Of a stretch of 64,000 nucleotides of DNA, positions 35,223 to 45,763 are shown piece by piece. The notes below the pieces were generated by a model that searched no databases, had not been told where the DNA came from, and saw only the letters and a program-made list of their open reading frames with translations. Each line of letters opens with the position of its first letter. The stretch's first letter is position 1. The position numbers and the translations under genes are program-made. The stretch comes from Bufo bufo (lineage: Eukaryota; Chordata; Amphibia; Anura; Bufonidae). The stretch covers positions 214,329,208-214,393,207 of the forward strand of contig NC_053390.1 of NCBI RefSeq assembly GCF_905171765.1, read 5' to 3'.

Positions 35223-35550
35223 ACGTAAGTACCACTAGCACATGATCTACACTAGTGGTATCTGTGGTTTTACATAGGACTGCAGGTAACACTACCACAT
35301 GATCTACACTAGTATTATCTGTGGTTTTACATAGGACTGCAGGTAACACTACCACATGATCTACACTAGTATTATCTGTGGTGTTACATAGGACTGCAGG
35401 TAACACTACTACATTTTAGGTAATCAGAGAGCCATCACTGTGTTATTTGTGGTGTTACATAGGACTACAGATGACATCTACTACATTATCTGTACTCAGA
35501 GAGTTATCACTGTGTTATTTGTAGTGTTACATAGGACTGCAGATAAAACT
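35223..35550. repeat. Minisatellite, 57-bp units then longer variants
   Basis: GGTTTTACATAGGACTGCAG and ACATGATCTACACTAGT recur three times at 57-bp spacing. Two diverged units with CAGAGAG(C/T)(C/T)ATCACTG and TTATTTGT follow to 35550. The minus-strand frame 35406-35083 reads the 19-residue repeat only because 57 is a multiple of three. Confidence 0.75.
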
Positions 35551-36115
35551 TTTATGGAATATCCACAGGAGTCACATAGATACAGATACCACAGGGTTTT
35601 GTTCCTACGGCATTCCCTTTGCCGCAGAACTGACCTGTGCCCTTCATTCTCTGGGTGTGTACAAATACGTACCAACATATGTATATATTTCTTTATTGGC
35701 ACATGGGGGGGGGGAATGGCAGGGGAGGAGCCAGGACAGGAGGTGGGATGGACCAGGGTTGGGTAGTGGGCGGGGTTCAGGGGCCCAATTCATATTCTTG
35801 CTATGGGGCCCAGTGTTTTCTATGTACGCCCCTGCCTTAGGCAAAGGCACAGAAGGGGAGGTATTAGCGTCTCCATGCACTTCTGGCAGTCACAGGAGGA
35901 GGGTATAATAATCCCATGAAACTCCTGGAAGAAACACCTCAGGATGGGAGCAATCCTGAACATATAACAAGCAGCAAGGAGGGGTCAAAAACTCCTCTAA
36001 CCATTCCCGAAGCAGCGGGGTTACCCGTGTAGTTACTAGACCTGCCGGGACTTACCACTTGGTCCTACCCTGGGTACCTAGGATATATTACACCGGGTGT
36101 AGGCTATTGGTATTA

Positions 36116-38142
36116 GGCCTTATGCACACGACCGTTGTGTGCATCCGTGGCCGTTGTGCCGTTTTCCGTTTTTTTTCGCGGACCCATTGACTTTCAATGG
36201 GTCCGTGGAAATATCGGAAAATGCACCGTTTTGCAGCCGAATCCGTGATCCGTGTTTCCTGTCCGTCAAAAAAATATGACCTGTCCTATTTTTTTGACGG
36301 ACAATGGTTCACGGACCCATTCAAGTCAATGGGTCCGTGAAAGAACACGGATGCACACAAGATTGGCATCCGCGACCGTAATCCGTTGCCGTAGGTTACT
36401 TTCATACAGACGGATCCGGAGATCCGTCTGCATAAAAGCTTTTTCAGAGCTGAGTTTTCACTTCGTGAAAACTCAGAACCGACAGTATATTCTAACACAG
36501 AGGCGTTCCCATAGTGATGGGGACGCTTCTAGTTAGAATATACTACGAACTGTGTACATGACTGCCCCCTGCTGCCTGGCAGCACCCGATCTCTTACAGG
36601 GGGCTGTGATCCGCACAATTAACCCCTCAGGTGCTGCACCTCCCTCCCCAGTTTTAAATTCATTGGTGGCCAGTGCGGCCTCCCTCCCTCTATTGTATTA
36701 ATTTCATTGGTGGCCAGTGTGCGCCCCCCCCCCCCCCCGGCCCCCCTCTATTGTTTTAATATCATTGGTAACCAGTGTGCGGCCTCTCCTCCCCCCCCCC
36801 CCGATCATTGGTGGCAGTGGAGAGTTCCGATCGGAGTCCCAGTTTAATCGCTGGGGCTCCGATCGGTAACCATGGCAACCAGGACACTACTGTAGTCCTG
36901 GTTGCCATGGTTACTTAGCAATATTAGAAGCATCATACTTACCTGCTGCGCTGTCTGTGACCGGCCGGGAGCTCCTCCTACTGGTAAGTGACAGATCATT
37001 AAGCAATGCGCCGCACAGACCTGTCACTTACTAGTAGGAGGAGCTCCCGGCCGGTCACAGACAGCGCAGCAGGTAAGTATGATGCTTCTAATATTGCTAA
37101 GTAACCATGGCAACCAGGACTACAGTAGTGTCCTGGTTGCCATGGTTACCGATCAGAGCCCCAGCGATTAAACTGGGACTCTGATCGGAACTCTCCGCTG
37201 CCACCAATGATCGGGGGTGGGGGGGAGAAGGAAGGCCGCACACTGGCCACCAATGATATTAAAACAATAGAGGGGGGGCCGGGGGGCGCACACTGGCCAC
37301 CAATGATATTAAAACAATAGAGGGGGGGCCGGGGGGGGGCGCACACTGGCCACCAATGATAATACAATAGAGGGGGGGCCGGGGGGGCCGCACACTGGCC
37401 ACCAATGATAATACAATAGAGGGAGGGAGGGGTGGCCGGGGGGCGCCCACTGGCCACCAATGATAATACAATAGAGGGAGGGGGGCCGGGGGGGGCCGCA
37501 CACTGGCCACCAATGATAATACAATAGAGGGAGGGAGGGGTGGCTGGGGGGGGGCGCACACTGGCCACCAATGATAATACAATAGAGGGAGGGAGGGGGG
37601 GCCGGGGGGGCCGCACACTGGCCACCAATGATAATACAATAGAGGGAGGGAGGGGGGGCCGGGCCGCACACTGGCCACCAATGATATTCAAACTGGGGAG
37701 GGAGGGGGGTCTGCCCCCTGCTGCCTGGCAGCCCCTGATCTCTTACAGGGGGCTATGATAAGCACAATTAACCCCTTCAGGTGCGGCACCTGAGGGGTTA
37801 ATTGTGCTGATCACAGCCCCCTATAAGAGATCAGGTGCTGCCAGGCAGCAGGGGGCAGTCATGTACACAGTTTGTAGGATATTCTAACTTGAAGCGTCCC
37901 CATCACCATGGGAACGCCTCTGTGTTAGAATATACTGTCGGATATGAGTTTCACGATCTAACTCAAATCCGATGGTATATTCTAACAGAGGCGTTCCCAT
38001 GGTGATGGGGATGCTTCAAGTTAAAATATACCATCGGATTGGAGAAAACTCAGATCCTATGGTATATTAACTCCTGACTTTACATTGAAAGTCAATGGGG
38101 GACGGATCCGTTTGCAATTGCACCATATTGTGTCAACGTCAA
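36116..38142. mobile_element. Giant palindromic Harbinger-like element, copy 1
   Basis: The left end GGCCTTATGCACACGACCG follows TTA (36113-36115). The arms are mirror images around about 37000. The core GTAACCATGGCAACCAGGAC and GCTCCTCCTACTGGTAAGTG are found inverted on the other side. Between core and outer arms lie G/C-rich tandem units: about three on the left (36650-36810) and about nine on the right (37205-37690), each with CACTGGCCACCAATGAT plus AACAATAGAGGG. The right end is cut at about 38142 compared with copy 2. No transposase. Confidence 0.8.
37205..37690. repeat. G-rich minisatellite in right arm of giant palindrome 1
   Basis: Units of about 45-65 bases hold GGCCGGGGGG, GCACACTGGCCACCAATGAT and ATACAATAGAGGG. 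They vary mainly in the number of Gs. The open minus frames 37146-37691 with SLVASVRP-type peptide repeats come from it. Confidence 0.85.
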
Positions 38143-38905
38143 TCGATCTTTTAAAATATGCAAATGACTTCACTACCAGCAAGGTAGCCGCCTTGCTGGT
38201 AGTGAAGTCATTTGCATATTTTAAAAGATCGATTTTTAATGAAACAAAGCCACAGAACAAGGTAAGAGCCCTATATAGGGAATAGTCGCTCAATAAGGAT
38301 TTTAATGTGCCCAAAAATGAAAATGAGTTTTGGGGGTGACAGAAGCCCTTTAAGGAACAGCCTCAGCCTGAACCTGAACCCCTCATCCCTGACCTGGCTG
38401 CACCACCAACACTACGGGTGGGCCAGATAAATAACTCTGTTCTAACTTTCAACCCCAGGGTGCTGCCATATGTTCTACCATGGAAGCAGCCCCAGGCACC
38501 CTCTGTTTGCCTACCAGAACCCATTCAGCCGGAGGTTTTAACCACCTCTGCATCGGCTAGGGATCCCGGCTTGCAGCATGTCACAGTAGCCGCCGCATCC
38601 TCCTTTTAAAAAAACGCCCCCTCCTCCTGCTGATTGACAGGGCCAGCGAGCGCTCTCCTCCTCCGGCTGGCTCTGTCTGCGTTCCAAATATCGCGCCTGC
38701 ACCGTACCGGAGGATGCGGCGGCTACCAGCAATTAGATGCCCTACTTGCTGGTAGTGAAGTCATTTGCATATTTTAAAAGATCGATTTTTTATGAAACGA
38801 AGCCACAGAACAAAGTAAGAGCCCTAGATAGGGAATAGTTGTCCAATAAGGATTTTAATATGCCCAAAAATGAAAATGAGTTTTGGGGGTGACAGAAGCC
38901 CTTTA
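38143..38905. repeat. Tandem pieces of a TTAA-type element
   Basis: A perfect-looking hairpin (about 38146-38233; TTTTAAAATATGCAAATGAC with its inverse) joins a segment ending GACAGAAGCCCTTTAA (38352). A second copy of that 165-bp segment lies at 38743-38905. Between them are 38353-38590, an unidentified plus-strand open stretch (77 codons starting KEQPQPEPEPLIPDL), and inverted words GTAGCCGCCGCATCCTCC / GGAGGATGCGGCGGCTAC at 38588 and 38710. Confidence 0.5.
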
Positions 38906-39048
38906 AAACGCAATCTGCCATCCTGGGTTTCTTGCAGACATCTCACTTTCCCTGCAGAGCCTGGGTCCTCCTGCCAGGTCTCTGGGGTAACTGCAGGGGT
39001 TAAAGGTTTGTCCAGCAGGGTCACTCCGGCAGAAAATGGGCCTTGGAT

Positions 39049-39740
39049 TCAGCGCATGGGGGTATATTCCACCTGATCCCCTGCGTACAGATTATGATGG
39101 GCCTGGGGCAAATAATGGCGCTTAACATAGCGGCGGCCCACAAATATTTCAGCCCCTGAATGGCTGTCCTGGAGGAATCCCACTCCTCTTTCAACTGAGA
39201 ACCAAAGCACAGTCCCAGTACGTCTGGTTAGCTTAGGGTCTCCTGGCTGGGGGTCATCTATAACTTGTTTCACCCACTCTACATGGCTGATTTATATGGC
39301 GGAGCAGGCTTGGGCCTATCAGGGGTATCGGGACCCACCGGGAGCGGTGCAGGGGCAGTTTTGGACCGGGCCTGGGCCTCAGGGAGCGTGTCTGCTCCTA
39401 CCTGATGTCGCGGCCGGGCGTCGGGTTCCGATGCCTCCTGCTGTTGCGCGGGGGCCTCCGCGATAGGTGACGTCATCAGGGCCATCTCCGAAGCTGCAGA
39501 TGCCGTCGGTTATGCAGGTACGTTCGGGGCCTGGGCAGCTTGGCTGGTGGTGGTATCCGCAGGAGCAGGCTTGACGCTGGCAGCGGTCTGGTCTGCTGAG
39601 TTGGTAGCCGTGGAGGGATCCACTGCCTCCGGGAGCGCTGCAAAGATGTAAGGACCACTTCTCTTCACCAGTTGGGAGACTTGAATCTCTGGCGGATGGT
39701 CTTCGTAAACAGGCTCTCCTCCGATAACCATTTGGTTTCA
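39049..39740 (-). pseudogene. Pro/Ala-rich protein with cold-shock domain, encoded by the ERV-like element
   Basis: On the minus strand, after a leader, a frame beginning MVIGGEPVYEDHPPEIQVSQ (39731) continues through a Pro/Ala/Thr-rich region, one stop near 39510, and a further Pro/Ala-rich part to 39279. A one-base shift then enters SHVEWVKQVIDDPQPGDPKL followed by a cold-shock domain (39219-39055). Matches are GTVLWF (GTVKWF), RGVGFL (RNP1, usually GYGFI), EIFVGR (RNP2, usually VFVH) and LYAGDQVEY (end strand). The frame stops at TGA after YTPMR (39051). Cold-shock domains bind single-stranded nucleic acid, so an RNA-packaging or RNA-chaperone role in place of a zinc knuckle is a possible reading. 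Whether the stop and shift are decay or the frames were once one protein is unknown. Confidence 0.7.
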
Positions 39741-40106
39741 TTTTGGTGAAGGGAGCGCCATCTTCCTTGGCTCCTCTGTCGGTGTGCGTTCAGGAAGCGT
39801 ATTCGGCATTTTTGCGCTCTTGAGAGGGCGTTCTTGACTTTTCCCACTTCTGAAAGGCATGAAGAAGTGGCGCCATTTTGCGAATATGGCGAATTAACCC
39901 TTTGAGTGCGGGGGCACACGTTTTAGCGCTTTCTGGCACAGCAACAGAGCAAAAGTACATTTTTTGTGTTTTGGCACAATCCTCAGATCTTGCAGTGCTA
40001 TGAATCATGCAATTTGATCCTGTTGGCACACAATTGGATCCGGTTCTGTTAGCACACAATTCAATCGATCCTGTTGTAGCAGAGATAGGCACACAATGCG
40101 GTTCAT
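39741..40106 (-). other. Leader of the ERV-like element
   Basis: Minus-strand sequence from the primer-binding site to the first good ATG. It has short tandem words on the plus strand (ATCCTGTTG, ATTG/ATCCGGTT, CACACAATT) between 40000 and 40095. A minus frame 40125-39790 covers it but has no recognised domain. A packaging signal is possible but unproven. Confidence 0.35.
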
Positions 40107-40124
40107 ATCCTGTTCGTGACGCCA
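40107..40124 (-). other. Putative primer-binding site
   Basis: TGGCGTCACGAACAGGAT on the minus strand starts five bases after the LTR end. It resembles the TGGCG...CGAACAGG form of retroviral sites complementary to a tRNA 3' end. The tRNA was not determined. Confidence 0.5.
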
Positions 40125-40128
40125 AAAA

Positions 40129-41224
40129 TGCAATAGAGAAAGGGCCGTGGTACGTTTACATGGACGCCAAATTATGCAGTGGGTCAGGATATGGGTATAA
40201 TAGTCTATAGTGTGTTCGTGACGCCAATTGCAGCGTGCGCAGGGTACTAACACAGGGCGCTTTAAGGTGTTGTAACTCACGTACCAGGTTAGGAATGCCA
40301 GAGTGGTGTAATGTCTCTGTATGGTAGTAGTAATTGTGTCAACGGTGTCTCATACCTGGGTACAGCTGGACTCCTGGATCCTGGCTCACTTGCAATAAAA
40401 TGAGTGTGGTGCTAGTAGGAGTAATAGAGGAAATCGCAGAAATTGAGATCCAGACCTTTGGTAAAGTTCAAACTTGTCTTTACTAGTTGTAGCTATCATC
40501 CAAGCAAGGTACAGCATTAGTCTTTGGTCCCAGCAGGTATTGGCAATGTGTGGCAGGAATATATCTTCTGCTCTATCATGTACCTGGAGCTTTTGCAGGA
40601 AAAGGACGTCTGCTTGTTAGCTCGATAATGTTGCAGAAATCTGGCATCTGCACTCTATCTTCTGCTGTGTGGGGACTGACTAGCTTTGAGGAGGAATATG
40701 GCTTCTCCTGGGTCTCTGGTCTGTACTCACAGTTAGCTTCACAGGGTATGGTTCTTCCTGGAACTGGAGTTGTCTGCTTGCTTCTTCCAGCTGAGGCTGC
40801 AAGGCTCAGGCTGGGGATGATGATCAATGTCTCAGCCGAGACAAGATCCTGGCTTTGGATCCCTATATCTGGGAGCTCTTACACGCATAGCCTTCCCCTA
40901 GCCTGGGTGGCTGGCACACTAAATTAACTTCCTTCTCTCCCCATGAGGCAGGATATGGGAGCAACCCACTTCTGCTCACAGAGGGGGGAGCTAAACTGGA
41001 ATGTACTATTCCAGCCTAGAAACACTAAACTGGCTGAAGTCCCTGCCAGAACATTGCTGCCACCTGCTGGTGAACATGAAGAATGACAACAATATAGATG
41101 TAACAGGGCTTTCAATGCACATTTGTGAGAATATTATGTGAAATTACATTTGATGACAAGGTAATACTCTTAAAAGGTTGTAGCGGGGTAAAAGAGTTTT
41201 GTAACACAACTCCGGGGTGTTAAA
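40129..41224 (-). repeat. 5' LTR of the ERV-like element
   Basis: It is nearly identical to 30020-31100 (small differences such as GAGCAAGGACC versus GAGAAAGGGCC at the end and a 3-bp length change). The minus-strand start reads TTTAACACC here versus TGTAACACC in the other copy, so the terminal TG has been lost by one substitution. Several open frames seen inside both LTR copies are the same non-coding text. Confidence 0.85.
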
Positions 41225-41450
41225 CATGCGGACATACAGACACGGAATGCACACAGAGTCATTTTTATTTTTTTTGCGGCCCCATTAGAGTGAAGTGAAC
41301 AGTACAGACATGGGAAAAAAATAAGTTAGTGAACAGGAGCCCTAAGGTGGGCCCCCAGAATCAGTTACACTGGTGGGCCCTAAGTACCCCAGTCCGACAC
41401 TGCCCTTGTTTACCTGTCTGGTCTTCTCTTATTTCCCATTCTGCTCCTAA

Positions 41451-41696
41451 GGCGTCATGTACATGACCGTTCCGTTTTTTTTCGGTCCGCAAACCACGGA
41501 ACGGGCGGTCCATTGTAGAAATGCCTATTCTTGTCTGCAAAACGGACAAGAATAGGACATGTTATATTTTTTTTTGTGGGGCCACGGAGTGCTGTCTGCA
41601 TCTTTTGCGGCCCCATTGAAGTGAATGGGTCCGCACCCGAGCCACAAAAAATGCGGCTCGGATGCGGACCACAGCAACGGTCGTGTGCATGAGACC
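41451..41696. mobile_element. Harbinger-like MITE, 246 bp
   Basis: It is flanked by TAA on both sides (41448-41450 and 41697-41699). Ends are GGCGTCATGTACATGACCGT and the inverse of GGTCTCATGCACACGACCG. No coding. Confidence 0.75.
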
Positions 41697-41699
41697 TAA

Positions 41700-42631
41700 G
41701 GATGAGGATTTTGTATCTGTTTTAAAAGCTAGGTTGATGCACTTTGAAAACAAATCAGCCAGGTTTGCTTTTTGTGACATTGTGGAGTTGCTCCATTGGT
41801 GACCCTTTGGATTTGAAAGCAAATATTGTTGCAGATGATTATATTGATATTTGGTCTCTTCTTTCAGTTGATCACATTACAGTGGACAAGGAGTGTTTTT
41901 AGAGAAGGGCTCAGAGAAGAAACCAAAAGTTGCAAGAACATTTGGGAACTGGATCCAGGCCTTTTCAGTCCTGGCATATCTTGTGTACCAGAGCTATCCG
42001 TCAACAGGTCCTGATCTTTTTGTATATTTGCAAAATATTTATAGCACCCACAAGCTGCACAGCATTTCTTCTTGGTAGAGCTGTGATGAAGAGGTAAGAA
42101 GTCGCCTAGCTCTTATGCCTTCAGTTGGCTGGGCTTCTAAGGCTACTAAAGTAGTGACTGCAGTTTTGGGACAGCATTTCGGGAGTAATTGGTTGTACAA
42201 TGAGGGCCACTGTTGTTTTTTATGCCACCAGTTTTGACAAAAATGCTCTATTTGGGTGGGAGTGCATTCTGTCATCAGATGCTTCTGCAGGGTCAAGCAT
42301 GCTCCCAAGTTGGGCTTTGCCGGTATCACAGAGGATACTAGTAAAAGGTGGCATATTGGGGCAGTGGCTTGCTCTGTATCTGAAGAAATGGAGGCAAAGC
42401 TCCTCAGTGAAGGTTTCACAGTTGGTTTTTATATCCTTCATGAACATATTTCCTCTTTAGTTTGTGTCCTAACTTGAAGTCAGTTCAGGATGACTTTGGC
42501 TTGGGAAAAATTGTCAACGGACGTTGCAATGGGTTGTATGGTGGGTCCTTTTGTTGATCCTCCTCTTCCTAACTTGAGGGTTTCTCTGTTGGGTTTGATT
42601 CACAAAAAACAGGCAGGCAAATATTGTTTAA
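41700..42631 (+). pseudogene. Ngaro-type retrotransposon fragment (gag-like and start of RT)
   Basis: Scattered plus frames read DDYIDIWSLLSVDHITVDKE, FGNWIQAFSVLAYLVYQSYP, then a Cys/His-containing CHQF.QKC...GVHSVIRCF, a damaged CCCH knuckle. Next come SEGFTVGFYI and the RT-leading motif EKLSTDVAMGCMVGPFVDPP with LPNLRVSLLGLIHKKQAGKY. This series matches Ngaro/VIPER-like tyrosine-recombinase elements. Several stops and shifts are present. It is cut off at 42631 by the TTAA element, and the recombinase is not in the window. Confidence 0.6.
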
Positions 42632-43088
42632 CCCCTTAACCAGCTCCCGACCGCCTAATGCAGGGATGCGTCCTGCGGGCGGCCGGGTTATTCCTCCTTG
42701 ACGCATCGGCGTGTCATCTCGCAAGACGCGAGATTTCCTGTGAACGCGCGCACACAGGAGCGCGCGTTCACAGGATTGCAAGGCCAATAAGTTGATCTAC
42801 AGCCTGCCAGCGGCGATCATTCGCTGGCAGGCTGTAGATGCGATTTTTTTAACGCCAGAAAGGTATATCAGACGCTGTTTTGTTAACAGCGTCTGATATG
42901 CCTGCTACCTGGTCCTCTGGTGGTCCCTTTTGCTTGGATCAACCACCAGAGGACACAGGCAGCTCTGTAAGTAGCACCAAGCACCACACTACACTACGCC
43001 CCCCCGTCACTTATTAACCCCTTATTAACCCCTGATCACCCCATATAGACTCCCTGATCACCCCCCTGTCATTGATCCCCCCCTGTAA

Positions 43089-43400
43089 GGCTCCATTCAG
43101 ACGTCCGTATGTGTTTTGCGGATCCACGGATCCGCAAAACACGGACACCGGCAATGTGCTTTCCGCATTTTGCGGATCCGCACATTGCCAGAACTATATA
43201 GAAAATGTCTTTTCTTGTCCGCAATTGCGGACAAGAATAGGACATGTTCTATATTTTTGCGGAACGGAAGTGCGGACCCGGAAGTGCAGATCCGCAATTC
43301 TGGATCCGAGCGGGACAAAGTCTGTCCCCATAGAAATGAATGGGTCCGCAATTCCGTTCCGCAAAATGCGGAACAGAATTGCGGACGTGTGAATGGGGCC
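43089..43400. mobile_element. Harbinger-like MITE, 312 bp
   Basis: TAA lies at 43086-43088 and 43401-43403. Ends are GGCTCCATTCAGACGTCCGT and the inverse of GGCCCCATTCACACGTCCGC. GCGGATCC and GCGGAAC words repeat inside. Confidence 0.8.
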
Positions 43401-43686
43401 TAAGGGTCCCTTATCACTGCCAGTTAGTTAGCCACTTGTTAGGTAGTTAGCGCCCACCGCACCGCAGTCACTGATTAGTCGCTGATTAGCGTCATCGCTG
43501 TCGCTAATCAGCACTAGTACTATATAGTATCTGTAAGTGATCAAGACTGATCGCAATCAGATCTATATCAGTACATTAGGGTCACCTTAGGCTCTACAAA
43601 AAACGCAGTGTTCGCCGTTCATTTTTTCTTTCAGCCCAGAGGCTGAACGGAAAAAAAAAATCTCATTACCCGTATGCTCAATATAA

Positions 43687-43965
43687 GGCCTCATGCACAC
43701 GACCGTGCCATTTTTTGCAGTCCGCAAACAGCGGATCCGCTAGAAACAGAAGGCGCCCGTGTTGACTTCCTCAATTTGCGGAACGGAATGGGCGCCGGCA
43801 ATATAAATGCCTATTCTTGTCCGCAAAGCGCAGACAAGAATTGGACATGTTATATTTTTTTAGCAGGGCCGCGGAACGGAGCCACGGAAGCGGACATCTT
43901 TTGCATGCGGACACCAAAATGGCGGCTCGGATGCGGACCCAAACAACGGTCGTGTGCATGAGGCC
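43687..43965. mobile_element. Harbinger-like MITE, 279 bp
   Basis: TAA lies at 43684-43686 and 43966-43968. Terminal inverted repeats start GGCCTCATGCACACGACCGT, the same terminus as the giant palindrome at 50310. Confidence 0.85.
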
Positions 43966-44029
43966 TAAGGAGAATAGCAGAAACTCCTAATGCTGGCCAT
44001 ACATGTAATGATTGCGGAGACCCTCAAAT

Positions 44030-45763
44030 GCCAGGGCAGTACAAACACCCCACAAATGACCCCATTTTGGAAAGAAGACACCCCAAGGTATTCGCTGAGG
44101 GGCATATTGAGTCCATGAAAGATTGAAATTTTTGTCACAAGTTAGCGGAAAAGGGAGACTTTGTGAGAAAAAAAAAAATCAATTTCCGCTAACTTGTGCC
44201 AAAAAAATAAATCTTCTATGAACTCGCCATGCCCCTCACGGAATACCTTGGGGTGTCTTCTTTCCAAAATGGGGTCACATGTGGGGTATTTATACTGCCC
44301 TGGCATTTTAGGGCCCCTAAAGCGTGAGAAGAAGTCTGGAATCCAAATGCCTAAAAATGCCCTCCTAAAAGGTACTCGTTGGACTTTCGGCCCCTTTGCG
44401 CATCTTGGCTGCAAAAAAGTGTCACACATGTGGTATCGCAGTAGGAGAAGTAGGGCAATGTGTTTTGGGGTGTCTTTTTACATATATCCATGCTGGGTGA
44501 GAGAAATATCTCTGTAAATTGACAACTTTGTATGAAAAAATGGGAAAAGTTCTCATTTACAGAGATATTTCTCTCACCCAGCATGGATATATGTAAAAAT
44601 ACACCCCAAAACACATTGCTCTACTTCTCCTGAGTTCGGCGATACCACATGTGTGACACTTTTTTGCAGCCAAGATGCGCAAAGGGGCCCAAATTCCAAT
44701 GAGTACTTTTAGGATTTCACAGGGCATTTTTTACGCATTTGGATTCCAAACTACTTCTCACGCTTTAGGGCCCCTAAAATACCAGGGCAGTATAAATACC
44801 CCACAAGTGACCCCATTTTGGAAAGAAGACACCCCAAGGTATTTCGTGAGGGGCATGGCGAGTTCATGTCAGATTTTATTTTTTGTCACAAGTTAGTGGA
44901 ATATGAGACTTTGTAAGAGAAAAAATATATATATATAATTTTCCGCTAACTTTTGCAAAAAAAAAAAAATTTTTAGGAACTCACCATGCCCCTCACAGAA
45001 TACCTTGGGGTGTCTTCTTTCCAAAATGTGGTCACTTGTGGGGTATTCATACTGCCCTGGCATTTTAGGGGCCCTAAAGCGTGAGAAGAAGTCTGGAATC
45101 CAAATGCCTAAAAATGCCCTCCTAAAAGGTACTCATTGGACTTTCAGCCCCTTTGCGCATCTTGGCTGTAAAAAAAGTGTCACACATGTGGTATCGCCGT
45201 ACTCAGGAGAAGTAGGGCAATGTGTTTTGGGGTGTCTTTTTACATATACCAATGCTGGGTGAGAGAAATATCTCTGTAAAATGACAACTTTGTTTAAAAA
45301 AATGGGAAAAGTTGTCTTTTACAGAGATATTTCTCTCACCCAGCATGGGTATATGTAAAAATACACCCCAAAACACATTGCCCTACTTCTCCTGAGTACG
45401 GTGATACCACATGTGTGACACTTTTTTGCAGCCTAGGTGCGCAAAGGGGCCCAAATTCCAATGAGTACCTTTACGATTTCACAGGGCATTTTTTACGCAT
45501 TTGGATTCCAAACTACTTCTCACGCTTTAGGTCCCCTAAAATGCCAGGGCAGTATAAATACCCCACAAGTGACCCCATTTTGGAAAGAAGACACCCCAAG
45601 GCATTTCGTAAGGGGCATGGCGAGTTCATGTAAAATTTTATTTTTTTGTCACAAGTTAGTGGAATATGAGACTTTGTAAGAAAAAAAAAGAAAAAATCAT
45701 TTTCTGGTAACTTGTGACAAAAAATAAAAACTTCCATGAACTCACTATGCCCATCAGCGAATA
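44030..45763. repeat. Alternating inverted-repeat array
   Basis: A segment of about 345 bases (CCGCTAACTTGTG...CTGTAAATTGACAACTTTG) occurs forward at 44181-44525, inverted at 44535-44890, forward again at 44940-45285 and inverted at 45305-45670. Shorter partial copies lie at 44030-44165 and 45690-45763. The array therefore consists of adjacent hairpins joined head to head and tail to tail. It continues after the hAT (49132 on). Open frames in the array repeat the same translation and are not genes. Confidence 0.8.

Larger units (their letters stand above)
34067..35845. other. Insert of unknown type in the ERV-like element, with a hairpin and a minisatellite
   Basis: The stretch is CG-rich at first (poly-C near 34107), then carries the inverted repeat 34612-34790 and tandem repeats 35223-35550, and ends with CTATGTACGCCCCTGCCT near 35838. 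No target duplication is obvious. A short TG-rich simple repeat lies at about 35013-35080. No gene. Confidence 0.4.
30020..41224 (-). mobile_element. Minus-strand LTR/ERV-like element, non-autonomous, with later insertions
   Basis: Two direct repeats of about 1.1 kb are its LTRs: 40129-41224 and 30020-31100 plus 33555-33573. They are flanked by a 4-bp CATG duplication (30016-30019 and 41225-41228). On the minus strand the LTR begins TGTAACACCCCGG and ends CTCTATTGCA. A primer-binding-like TGGCGTCACGAACAGGAT follows the 5' LTR (about 40124-40107) and a purine tract GTAAGGGGGAA precedes the 3' LTR (33574-33584). With inserts removed the interior is about 2 kb and encodes no recognisable protease, RT or integrase. 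It must have relied on another element. A 4-bp duplication is common for retroviruses. Confidence 0.85.
29832..41342. mobile_element. Harbinger-like MITE split by the ERV-like element
   Basis: The left piece 29832-30019 starts GTGCTCATTAACACGACCG and ends GAACGGCCATG. The right piece (41225/41229-41342) starts CATGCGGACATACAGACACG. Both are flanked by TAA (29829-29831 and 41343-41345). Together they make about 302 bp, close to the sizes of the other MITEs at 41451, 43089 and 43687. The ERV-like insert duplicated CATG. Confidence 0.75.

Noticed and set aside
37146..37691. Long overlapping minus-strand frames with Pro-rich repeats
   Set aside because: They translate the minisatellite of giant palindrome 1 in several frames at once. 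The frames are open only because the unit lacks stops.
44142..45679. Several 70-107-codon frames with similar translations
   Set aside because: They repeat because the alternating inverted array repeats. No domain is recognised and stops vary between units.
44030..45763. CRISPR array
   Set aside because: The repeats are long and inverted, with no short direct repeats and unique spacers. The sequence is eukaryotic.
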